Positions 1 through 6,015 of a stretch of 7,138 bases of DNA are shown piece by piece. How positions within the stretch are numbered: the first letter of the stretch is position 1; every line of letters starts with the position of its first letter. Both the position numbers and the translations under genes were made by a program. The DNA is from Spirochaetia bacterium UBA5550 (GTDB lineage Bacteria; Spirochaetota; UBA4802; UBA5550), in contig DINC01000115.1 of the NCBI GenBank assembly GCA_002425885.1, positions 3,573 through 10,710 of the forward strand, in the 5' to 3' direction. The notes below the pieces were generated by a model. That model did not search any database. It was not told the origin of the DNA and worked only from the letters and a program-made list of their open reading frames with translations.

Positions 1-33
1 ACAGGGTGTGCTGACAATCCCTGAAATAGAAAC

Positions 34-67
34 AAAAAAGGGAGACCCTCGGGGTTTCCCTTTTTTT
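34..67 (+). terminator. Rho-independent terminator, possibly bidirectional
   Basis: GGGAGACCC (40-48) pairs with GGGTTTCCC (52-60) across a 3-nt loop, with one G-U pair. The stem is flanked by six A (34-39) and seven T (61-67), extending it to about 15 bp. The T-tract after the stem makes it a textbook plus-strand terminator, and the A-tract before it means it would also work on the minus strand. It most likely ends a gene lying left of the window and isolates the four-gene operon from it. Confidence 0.88.
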
Positions 68-107
68 ATTGCAGTATAAGTGTTTTGGAAAAATTCACTT
101 GACTCTT

Positions 108-143
108 GTAGTTTAATATGCCATTTTTGACACATTAAACTAC
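108..143. repeat. Perfect 10-bp inverted repeat, 16-nt spacer
   Basis: GTAGTTTAAT (108-117) is the exact reverse complement of ATTAAACTAC (134-143). The 16-nt spacer contains a TTGACA (127-132). The inner eight bases of each arm, AGTTTAAT/ATTAAACT, recur in the inverted repeat at 452-487. It could be a protein-binding operator or an RNA hairpin; the T-run at 148-154, four bases after it, is a weak hint of termination. A smaller hairpin, ACTTC/GAAGT (142-146/156-160), overlaps its right arm, so the two could not form together. The function is unknown. Confidence 0.6.
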
Positions 144-172
144 TTCATTTTTTTAGAAGTAACAGGCATTTA

Positions 173-201
173 AGAGCTGCTTTCTGCAGCTCTCTTTTTT
201 T
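173..201 (+). terminator. Rho-independent terminator
   Basis: AGAGCTGC (173-180) pairs perfectly with GCAGCTCT (186-193) over a 5-nt loop and is followed after one base by seven T (195-201). On the plus strand this is a standard intrinsic terminator. It lies over 300 nt upstream of the first gene and about 105 nt after the previous terminator. It therefore either backs up that one or ends a short transcript that begins between them. Confidence 0.85.
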
Positions 202-221
202 AATTATATATATTAAAAAAA
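195..221. repeat. AT-only hairpin covering the terminator T-tract
   Basis: Seven T plus AAT (195-204) are perfectly complementary to ATT plus seven A (212-221), with a TATATAT loop. The arm reuses the T-tract of the terminator at 173-201. It may let the region end transcription from the right as well, or may simply reflect AT-rich intergenic DNA. Confidence 0.5.
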
Positions 222-274
222 GCAAGTAAAAAATGGTTCTAAACGCGTTTTTACTCCTTATTCATTCCTATGAA

Positions 275-302
275 TGGTTGTGGACGGTTTATCTTTTATA
301 AT
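275..302 (+). promoter_or_regulatory. Possible sigma70-type promoter, upstream candidate
   Basis: A perfect -10 hexamer, TATAAT, lies at 297-302. The best-placed -35 is TGGTTG (275-280, 16-nt spacer), which matches the consensus poorly. If used, transcription would begin near 309 and leave a leader of about 215 nt before the first gene. In such AT-rich DNA a lone TATAAT can arise by chance. Confidence 0.28.
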
Positions 303-406
303 ATTCTGAATCATTATTTTTATGCCCCCTTTCATCTTTATTCTACAGGCTCTCCCGTTTTTGACCTGATTATCCATTCCGGTTGTTGTTAAACAGAGCA
401 TTTATT

Positions 407-435
407 TTGTTTCATTACCCGAATATAGTTATCAT
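407..435 (+). promoter_or_regulatory. Possible sigma70-type promoter, proximal candidate
   Basis: TTGTTT (407-412) and TATCAT (430-435) are separated by exactly 17 nt; the -10 matches the consensus at five of six positions and the -35 at its TTG. Transcription would begin around 441-443. That places the long hairpin at 452-487 almost at the 5' end of the operon mRNA. This is the better spaced of the two candidates for the four-gene operon, but it is pattern-based only. Confidence 0.35.
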
Positions 436-451
436 ATATTTTAGTGGTATC

Positions 452-487
452 ATTTGAAAGTTTAATAAGGGAATTAAACTTTTAAAT
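452..487. repeat. 15-bp inverted repeat in the leader of the first gene
   Basis: Positions 452-466 pair with 473-487 over a 6-nt loop, AAGGGA, with one G-U mismatch. The central ten base pairs, AAAGTTTAAT/ATTAAACTTT, are perfect. The eight-base arm AGTTTAAT is also found in the inverted repeat at 108-143. The repeat lies 38 nt before the ATG at 526 and just downstream of the promoter candidate at 407-435. It could be an operator blocking transcription, a 5' mRNA-stabilising hairpin, or both. There is no T-tract, so it is not an ordinary terminator. Confidence 0.6.
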
Positions 488-525
488 AAACCGGAGCTTT
501 CAGCAGGTAATGGCGGAAAGGATTT

Positions 526-2022
526 ATGAAAAAAATATATAAAATCACAACAGGCGTAGTTTCCTGTTCTACCCGCAAAGCAGGTGAGCTTTCCGTTGTG
601 CATAAATTATCAATTTTCGCTGTAATAATTGCAGCACTGACTTTCACCTTCTGTGAAGATATAATGGAACAGGTGAAAGAGTATAATGAGATGTTTAAGG
701 TGCTGAGCGTTGAGCCTGCAAATAATGCTTCTAATGTTCCTTACACCACAGTAATTACCGCGACATTCAGCAATGATGTTGATATGTCTACAGTGAGCTC
801 CTCCACCTTTAAAGTGAATAATGGCGCAGTTACAGGTAATTTCTCTTATGACCCTGTGTCCAGGGGGGTTACGTTTACTCCTGCTTCTGAATTTCTGCAT
901 AGCTCTGTTTATTCTGTAAATATAACACAGGGTATATTCAGCATTGAGGGCAAACCCCTTGAGTCAGCATATTCAGGGTCATTTACAACAGAGGTATATC
1001 ATTTTAATGTGGTTTCGGTATCTCCTTCCGCAGGAGGAGTTGATGTCCCTGTTAGCAGTAATATCATTGTCCAGTTTGATGATAATATTGATGATACAAC
1101 ACTGGCAGCAGCAATACTTCTGAACGGTGCTTCTCCGGGATTGAATCTTCCGGTGGGTTATGATGCTCTAACAAAAACCGCAACTTACGATCTATCCTCT
1201 GACTTGAGCTCCTCATCAGCATATACAGTGACTCTCACAACTGATGTTAAAAACATAACCGGTGATTCTATGGCATCCGATTACTCCTGGTCATTTACTA
1301 CGGCTGCTGTTTCATTGTCAGAGATTTATGTGCTTACTCCACTGGGAGTTGATATGCTTTCGGGGAATACATTTGATTTCGGGAATCAGGTTAATCCCGG
1401 AACAAGGTCTGCAGTATTTACTATAGGGAATAGCGGTACAACTAATCTTGACCTTACAGGTCTACCGCTCTCCATAACAGGGGTTAACAGTGATCAGTTC
1501 AGTATATCAACCCAGCCGGTGACTCCGGTTGGCGCTGGCGGCACAACGAATGTTACAGTTGTTTTCTCACCTTCCGGATTGGCCGGGACAAAGAATGCTG
1601 TGTTATCAATAGCTAACAATGACAGTAACGAAAATCCTTTTATAATTAATTTAACAGGCCTTGCCCTCAGCACCGGGGCTCCTGAAATTCAGATTACAGA
1701 TAGCGGAGTGATCCTTATTGATGATGATTACATGGCTGAATTCGGTACTGTTTCTGTTGGCGGAACAGGGACAAAGACTTTTGTGATCCACAATATCGGA
1801 TCAGCCGCTCTTACAATCAGCAGTGTGACATTCGGATGGTTTAACCCGGCTTTATTCACAACAAACCTCACGCCTCAGAGCATAGCTGCCGGCGGTACAC
1901 TCCCTTTCGAAGTTTATTTTAAACCTGTTACACCTGTTAACGCTAAAGCAACAATAACAATAAACAATGATGATTCAGATGAAGGCTCTTATGTAATCAG
2001 ACTTAAAGGGAGGGGTATATAG
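526..2022 (+). CDS. Exported Ig-like / choice-of-anchor-D domain protein, putative lipoprotein
   Basis: The protein has 498 residues from ATG 526. A hydrophobic segment (28-42) is followed by Cys43 and an acidic stretch (CEDIMEQ), as in a lipoprotein signal, but the FTF before the Cys is a poor lipobox even by loose spirochaete rules. A GTG at 598 gives a tidier 474-residue protein whose signal begins MHKLS. Two SbsA-type (Big_5) Ig-like domains follow: 57-155 (VEPANNASNVP near the start, SGSFTTE at the end) and 158-260 (VSPSAGGVDVP, SWSFTTA). Two ASH/HYDIN-like choice-of-anchor-D domains follow: about 266-380 (FTIGNSGTTNLDL) and 386-496 (FVIHNIGSAALTI). All are beta-sandwich folds used for adhesion or assembly outside the cytoplasm; no catalytic motif is seen. 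It probably sits on the outer membrane or in the periplasm. It is first in the operon, and its stop overlaps the start of the cyclase by one base. Domain calls are firm; role and ligand are unknown. Confidence 0.88.
   Translation: MKKIYKITTGVVSCSTRKAGELSVVHKLSIFAVIIAALTFTFCEDIMEQVKEYNEMFKVLSVEPANNASNVPYTTVITATFSNDVDMSTVSSSTFKVNNGAVTGNFSYDPVSRGVTFTPASEFLHSSVYSVNITQGIFSIEGKPLESAYSGSFTTEVYHFNVVSVSPSAGGVDVPVSSNIIVQFDDNIDDTTLAAAILLNGASPGLNLPVGYDALTKTATYDLSSDLSSSSAYTVTLTTDVKNITGDSMASDYSWSFTTAAVSLSEIYVLTPLGVDMLSGNTFDFGNQVNPGTRSAVFTIGNSGTTNLDLTGLPLSITGVNSDQFSISTQPVTPVGAGGTTNVTVVFSPSGLAGTKNAVLSIANNDSNENPFIINLTGLALSTGAPEIQITDSGVILIDDDYMAEFGTVSVGGTGTKTFVIHNIGSAALTISSVTFGWFNPALFTTNLTPQSIAAGGTLPFEVYFKPVTPVNAKATITINNDDSDEGSYVIRLKGRGI
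546..600 (+). promoter_or_regulatory. Potential mRNA hairpins over the alternative GTG start
   Basis: CACAAC (546-551) complements GTTGTG (595-600), which contains the candidate GTG start. Inside, AACAGG (549-554) can pair with CCTGTT (563-568), and AAAGC (577-581) with GCTTT (589-593 by base content), leaving the ribosome-binding sequence AGGTGA exposed in or masked by a small loop. The outer stem and first inner hairpin share bases and are mutually exclusive. This may be chance inside coding sequence; it matters only if GTG 598 is the true start. Confidence 0.25.
582..588 (+). promoter_or_regulatory. Ribosome-binding site for alternative GTG start at 598
   Basis: AGGTGAG lies 9 nt before GTG 598, close to ideal spacing. 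The upstream ATG at 526 has GGAAAGGA (515-522), which is also purine-rich but nearly touches the start. The GTG start removes a 24-residue extension (including Arg, Lys and Cys) ahead of the hydrophobic signal segment. Both starts remain possible; the protein-level argument favours GTG. Confidence 0.4.
2009..2013 (+). promoter_or_regulatory. Strong ribosome-binding site for the cyclase gene
   Basis: A perfect GGAGG core within GGGAGGGG (2008-2015) sits 8 nt before GTG 2022. It lies in the last codons of the preceding gene and settles the non-ATG start, since the next in-frame ATG would remove the cytoplasmic tail and cut into the first membrane helix. Confidence 0.8.
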
Positions 2023-3959
2023 TGAGCGTAAATCCCGAAGAACCAGTTAATAATGAACCTGCACCGGGTATCGCCGGAGATGAACGCCAGGGGAATGCCA
2101 GTGCGGAGTTTGAATCAAAGAAGGTTATTTTTCCCATTAGCCTGAAGCTTATAATGGTTATCTCGTTCATTGTCATAGCATCGCTCCTTGCTGTTACAAT
2201 TGTTGCGTCATATTTTTTCAGGTCAGACAACAAAACGCGGGCAATGGAGGAGACTCTCAACTACTCCACGTTGATCTCCTCCAAGGTGAAAACTGATCTG
2301 AATTCTGTAACAGAGAGGGGGCGGCTTGCGGCAGTGAGTCTTCTGAGACGCGGCGGTGAGGGGGGCGCGCGGGTGTTCGCAGAAACTGTATTTTCCCGCG
2401 ATCCCGGAATGATTTTTATCGGAACAATGGAAAAGGGGAAGCCCGGCTCACTTAACTTCATGCAGAACGATGGTTTTTTTCAGGGGAAGGATACACGGCC
2501 TGATTTCAGAGCAGTGATTAAAACTGAATATGAAACTGTTTCAAGGGCTTTCTTCAGGGAGGAGGTATTATTTAATCCATCCATCCATTTCAGGGAACCT
2601 GTGGCTGGGATAGCGGTGCCCTATGATCCGTTGATGAGTGATATCATAGTAGTTATTTTTTATTCTATGGAAAATATTGAAGAGACTATTGGACAGTCGG
2701 GAACAATCAGCAGCTTTATTGTGGCAGGTAACGGAGATATAATCGCGCATCGTGACAGGGAGCTTGTAATATCTAAAAGCAACTACTCAAGCATGCCCAT
2801 TGTCAGGATGATGATGACAAACCCGAACCCCAATGCCCAGACAGACTTCACTGATGACAGAGGGGTGCGTTATCTTGGCTCTTTCAGCAGAATTGGATTC
2901 TCGGACGGTGCGGTAATCTCTTTAATCAAAGAGGATGTTGCCTTTGCAATGGTGTACAAGATACAAAGGATAATCTTCTGGCTTACCGGTATAGTTCTTT
3001 CAGCAGCTTTTCTTATTAATCTTTTTTTCTCCAGAACATTCACAAGGCCCATAAGAACACTTACAGATGCATCGAAGAAAATCAGGGATGGACAGTATGA
3101 TGTAGAAATCCGTTCAGCATCAAAGGATGAGCTGGGGCTGCTGACTGAATCATTCCGGGATATGGCGCATGGCCTTGCTGAGAGAGAGAGGATAAAGGAG
3201 GCATTCGGAAAATTCGTTAACAGACAGATGGCTGATATTGTAATGAACAGCGATGTGAAGCTCGGCGGTGAACGGAGAGATGTTGCTGTTTTTTTCTCTG
3301 ACATCCGTTCGTTCACCGAAATGTCAGAGAAGATGGAGCCGGAAGACTGTGTCGGCTTCCTCAACAGCTATATGTCACGGATGGTCAGCTGCGTTCACAG
3401 AACCAGGGGGATTGTAGATAAATACATTGGTGATGCAATTATGGCAATATGGGGTGTCCCGGTAAGCACAGGTGATGACGCGTTCAATGCTGTTAACGCG
3501 GCGCTTATGATGAGAGACAATCTTATTGAATTAAATAAAACACGGGGCACTCCTAACAGGCCGCTTATAAGGATTGGCGTGGGGATACATTTCGGCCCTG
3601 TGCTTGCCGGGCAGATCGGTTCTGAGGACAGGATGGAGTACACAGTAATCGGGGATACTGTAAACCTTGCTTCAAGGATTGAGTCTCTGAACAAGGCTTT
3701 TCTCACAGATATACTTATAACAGAAGAGACCGCAGACCTTGTTGATGAAAGGATAAGGCTTCATCCGATGGATAAGATTAAGGTCAAGGGGAAAAGAAAG
3801 CCTCTGCAGATCTATGCTGTTCTGGGTCGGCTTGCCAATCACGATTCGCCGAAGAACATTGATGAGCTAAGGATGCTTATAGGTACATACGATCTTTATA
3901 AAAATAACGGCAGAAAAGCCTCGTTTGAAAAAGAGTCAAAATATGAAGTTCTGGACTAA
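2022..3959 (+). CDS. Class IIIb adenylate cyclase with Cache-like sensor and HAMP
   Basis: A 645-residue inner-membrane enzyme predicted to make cAMP from ATP. It has a polar cytoplasmic tail (1-40), TM1 (about 41-66), a periplasmic sensor (67-315), TM2 (316-337), HAMP (337-390; Pro343, DELG 369-372), a linker, and the cyclase domain (about 416-605). The sensor is double-Cache-like by layout and by the motif FIVAGNGDIIAHRD (232-245); its ligand is unknown. All catalytic positions are present: metal-binding Asp427 (FSDIRSFT) and Asp471 (KYIGDAIMA), purine-recognising Lys467 and Thr541 (YTVIGDTVN), and transition-state Asn548 and Arg552 (VNLASR). Thr instead of Asp at 541 is the class IIIb signature, known for ATP specificity and often bicarbonate stimulation. 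A GTG start overlaps the previous stop by one base; the C-terminal tail of about 40 residues overlaps the next gene. Guanylate cyclase activity is unlikely given the Lys/Thr pair. Confidence 0.94.
   Translation: MSVNPEEPVNNEPAPGIAGDERQGNASAEFESKKVIFPISLKLIMVISFIVIASLLAVTIVASYFFRSDNKTRAMEETLNYSTLISSKVKTDLNSVTERGRLAAVSLLRRGGEGGARVFAETVFSRDPGMIFIGTMEKGKPGSLNFMQNDGFFQGKDTRPDFRAVIKTEYETVSRAFFREEVLFNPSIHFREPVAGIAVPYDPLMSDIIVVIFYSMENIEETIGQSGTISSFIVAGNGDIIAHRDRELVISKSNYSSMPIVRMMMTNPNPNAQTDFTDDRGVRYLGSFSRIGFSDGAVISLIKEDVAFAMVYKIQRIIFWLTGIVLSAAFLINLFFSRTFTRPIRTLTDASKKIRDGQYDVEIRSASKDELGLLTESFRDMAHGLAERERIKEAFGKFVNRQMADIVMNSDVKLGGERRDVAVFFSDIRSFTEMSEKMEPEDCVGFLNSYMSRMVSCVHRTRGIVDKYIGDAIMAIWGVPVSTGDDAFNAVNAALMMRDNLIELNKTRGTPNRPLIRIGVGIHFGPVLAGQIGSEDRMEYTVIGDTVNLASRIESLNKAFLTDILITEETADLVDERIRLHPMDKIKVKGKRKPLQIYAVLGRLANHDSPKNIDELRMLIGTYDLYKNNGRKASFEKESKYEVLD
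3928..3935 (+). promoter_or_regulatory. Weak ribosome-binding site deciding the FecR-protein start
   Basis: AAAAAGAG lies 7 nt before ATG 3943. The in-frame TTG at 3925 would add six residues but has no Shine-Dalgarno-like sequence before it, so ATG 3943 is preferred. The weakness of the site suggests dependence on ribosomes finishing the cyclase gene, whose stop codon lies at 3957-3959. Confidence 0.45.
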
Positions 3960-6015
3960 CATCTCAGTAGTAATAGCTATAGCATTTGCATCAGTCTGTT
4001 CATATTATCTTTACAGGGAGTTTATTTCTCATGAAAGCAAGATTGGCGGTGAGAACATAGGTACAATCACTTTCAAGAAGCGGAGCGCCTCAAGACGGTT
4101 TAGCGAGAGTGTTATGTGGGAGGAGATTGCTCAGGAGTCCCCTGTGTATAACTATGACGCCATACGGACACTGGAGTATTCATCCGCTGTTATAAGCCTG
4201 AAAGACGGAACAAGCATAGAGCTTGATCAGAATACCATGCTTGTTGTAATTTTGAGTCAGAAGGGTGTGGATATCAATTTCGACAGAGGCGGAGTTTCCG
4301 CAAAGAGCGGTGCAGGGGGTAAACAGATTATTACATTGAATGCACGGGATGCTTCCATTGCGCTTGATTCAGGTGATATTTCTGTCAGCAGCAGTGATAA
4401 GGGGCTGGATATATCTCTTGCGTCAGGGAGTGCGAAAGTCGAGGCAGCAGGGGGCGCTGTGAATATTTCTGCTGATGAGACAGCTACACTGAAAGAGGGT
4501 AAAGTTCAGGCGGAGAAGAAAAGTCTCTTCACAGAGTTTCCGGCGCATAATTCATACCATCTGATTACAGGGAAAAGCATGGCTCTGAACTTCAGGTGGC
4601 GGAGTGACCCGCCTGGTGAAGTAAAAGTTGAGATCGCGCGCAGCAGCAGGTTTAGTGATGTTTTTAAAAGTTTCAGTTCCGGCAGCGGCAGCAGGGGAAT
4701 TGAACTCCTACCAGGAGATTATTACTGGAGGATTATAAGCGGAAAGAATAAAAGCTTTCCCTCAAAGTTTACAATCATGCAGGACAGTAAGCCTGAGCTG
4801 ATATATCCCCGTATGAATCAGAATGTCTCTCCCGGTGAGGGCTCAGGTATCATTGCATTCAGGTGGAGGGAGTCTAAGCACGCATCAGGATACGAGGTGA
4901 AAGTTGCGCGTGATCCTGATATGAAAAATATGGCGGCTCTGCTTGTTTCAAAAATCAATACTATTTCGGCGGCAGATATTCCGGATGGAACATATTTCTG
5001 GACAGTGAAGAGCCTCTACCCGGCAGGAGTAATAGGCGCAGAATCGGTTTCAGGGCCCGGCAGATTTACACTGCAGAGAGTGCAGTTCTCTCTCTCCAGG
5101 CCTGTACCTGTTGATCCGGGAGTGGTTACAACAGCGGCGCCTTTCACTCTCTACTGGAAGGGGGTACAGGGCGCCGGGAGATATGCTGTTGAAATTTCAT
5201 CTGATCCGGAATTTAAAAACTCTCTACTGAAAGAGGAGACAGCGAACACTTTCATCCGCGTTGATAAAAAGTTCCCTGAGGGGAGTTACTACTGGAGGAT
5301 CAACGCATTCCGCGGAGCAGTCAGTTCGGATAAATCTGATACAGCCTCACTCGTTATTACAAAACCTGTTGAGATAACTCTACTCTCTCCGAAGCCCGGT
5401 ACTGTACTTTATAAAAGGCCGGAGGTTATAAACTTTTCATGGAGAGATCCTAACCAGGGCGACAAATATCTTGTTGAAGTATCTGAGAGGAGAGACTTCA
5501 GCAGGATGAGCATGGTACTTGAGAGTGACCTGCATAGCGTAACAGGGGAGAGCCCCGGCGCCGGTCTCTATTTCTGGCGCGTGGTGCTTAAGAATAAAAC
5601 AAACAGAATTATCGCGAAAAGTCCGGTGAGTGATTTCAGCATCCCTGCTGAACTGAGGGCTCCTGTGCTTATCACGCCGGTGAATAACGGGAAACTTCTG
5701 CCGGGGGCAAAAAACAGGGTGCGTTTTGAGTGGCGTAAAATACACGGAGCAACAGAGTATGAAGTTGAAGTTTTTCAGCGTATAGCAGGCGCAGAGAAGA
5801 CCATAGTGATATATACTTCAAGGGTAAATTTTATTGAGGCATTAAATCCCGCACTCTACAGGCCCGGGATGTTCAGCTGGCTTGTGAGAGCCAGGCAGAT
5901 TAAGAAGGGGACTATAACCGCATTCAGGGAATCCGGGAAATCTTTTTTTGAGGTGGAGTCTGTTGAACTCCTCCCGCCCCCTGAAGTGAAAGAACCTGGA
6001 GTGCTGTTTAAATGA
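3943..6015 (+). CDS. FecR-domain protein with five fibronectin-III-like repeats
   Basis: A 690-residue protein from ATG 3943 (696 from TTG 3925). One hydrophobic segment (about 5-24) acts as membrane anchor or uncleaved signal; the rest should be periplasmic. A FecR domain spans about 41-184, with the conserved run VMWEEIAQESPVYNYDAIRT (57-76) and the DG turn at 88-89. Five FnIII-like repeats follow at about 200-278, 283-379, 386-472, 476-567 and 572-671. Each has an early [FL]xW (FRWR 217, FRWR 306, LYWK 403, FSWR 498, FEWR 595), a middle YxVE-like strand and a late aromatic-W (YYWRI 260, YFWTV 351, YYWRI 449, YFWRV 543, FSWLV 644). A proline-rich tail ends it. Classical FecR carries a cytoplasmic anti-sigma region before its helix; here only about four residues precede it, so sigma-factor control is unlikely. 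It starts 17 nt inside the cyclase gene and overlaps the next gene by 4 nt. A periplasmic scaffold or sensor partner of the cyclase is inferred, not shown. Confidence 0.9.
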   Translation: MKFWTNISVVIAIAFASVCSYYLYREFISHESKIGGENIGTITFKKRSASRRFSESVMWEEIAQESPVYNYDAIRTLEYSSAVISLKDGTSIELDQNTMLVVILSQKGVDINFDRGGVSAKSGAGGKQIITLNARDASIALDSGDISVSSSDKGLDISLASGSAKVEAAGGAVNISADETATLKEGKVQAEKKSLFTEFPAHNSYHLITGKSMALNFRWRSDPPGEVKVEIARSSRFSDVFKSFSSGSGSRGIELLPGDYYWRIISGKNKSFPSKFTIMQDSKPELIYPRMNQNVSPGEGSGIIAFRWRESKHASGYEVKVARDPDMKNMAALLVSKINTISAADIPDGTYFWTVKSLYPAGVIGAESVSGPGRFTLQRVQFSLSRPVPVDPGVVTTAAPFTLYWKGVQGAGRYAVEISSDPEFKNSLLKEETANTFIRVDKKFPEGSYYWRINAFRGAVSSDKSDTASLVITKPVEITLLSPKPGTVLYKRPEVINFSWRDPNQGDKYLVEVSERRDFSRMSMVLESDLHSVTGESPGAGLYFWRVVLKNKTNRIIAKSPVSDFSIPAELRAPVLITPVNNGKLLPGAKNRVRFEWRKIHGATEYEVEVFQRIAGAEKTIVIYTSRVNFIEALNPALYRPGMFSWLVRARQIKKGTITAFRESGKSFFEVESVELLPPPEVKEPGVLFK
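5998..6001 (+). promoter_or_regulatory. Ribosome-binding site for the barrel gene
   Basis: GGAG lies 10 nt before ATG 6012, inside the end of the FecR-protein gene. A second ATG follows at once at 6015. The ATGA overlap (6012-6015) is the classic arrangement for translational coupling. Confidence 0.55.

Larger units (their letters stand above)
1..525. other. AT-rich intergenic and leader region
   Basis: No convincing gene is seen in this stretch on either strand. The first roughly 33 bases may be the tail of an upstream plus-strand gene: stops lie at 10-12 and 22-24 in two frames, just ahead of the terminator at 34-67, but the window is too short to choose a frame. The rest is strongly AT-rich and holds two terminator-like hairpins, two inverted repeats sharing an arm, weak promoter candidates and small palindromes (241-250 and 260-275). 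Positions 303-406 show nothing I can interpret. Confidence 0.7.

Noticed and set aside
127..155. TTGACA at 127-132 as a promoter -35 box
   Set aside because: With 16-18 nt spacing the -10 would fall in the T-run at 148-155, which does not resemble TATAAT; the same holds for TTGACT at 99-104.
241..250. Perfect palindrome AAACGCGTTT and the small hairpin ATTCAT/ATGAAT at 260-275
   Set aside because: They are short, single-copy in the window and not positioned near a convincing promoter or start.
258..377. A 39-codon minus-strand reading frame in the intergenic region (ATG at 377-375, stop at 260-258)
   Set aside because: It has no ribosome-binding sequence or promoter, no recognisable domain, and is short enough to arise by chance in this region.
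510..542. A 10-codon upstream reading frame, ATG 510 to TAA 540-542, overlapping the start of the first gene
   Set aside because: AGG lies only 2 nt from the ATG, so initiation is unlikely, and a leader-peptide role has no support such as repeated regulatory codons.
546..600. Resemblance of CGCAAAGC and the surrounding stems to a c-di-GMP-I (GEMM) riboswitch
   Set aside because: The second conserved strand and the tetraloop-receptor pattern are missing, so only a short core match remains.
2870..3364. A 164-codon minus-strand open frame within the cyclase gene, and similar antisense frames elsewhere
   Set aside because: They lie opposite genes with clear domains and catalytic motifs, show no domain of their own, and are low-complexity serine/isoleucine-rich translations typical of antisense shadow frames.
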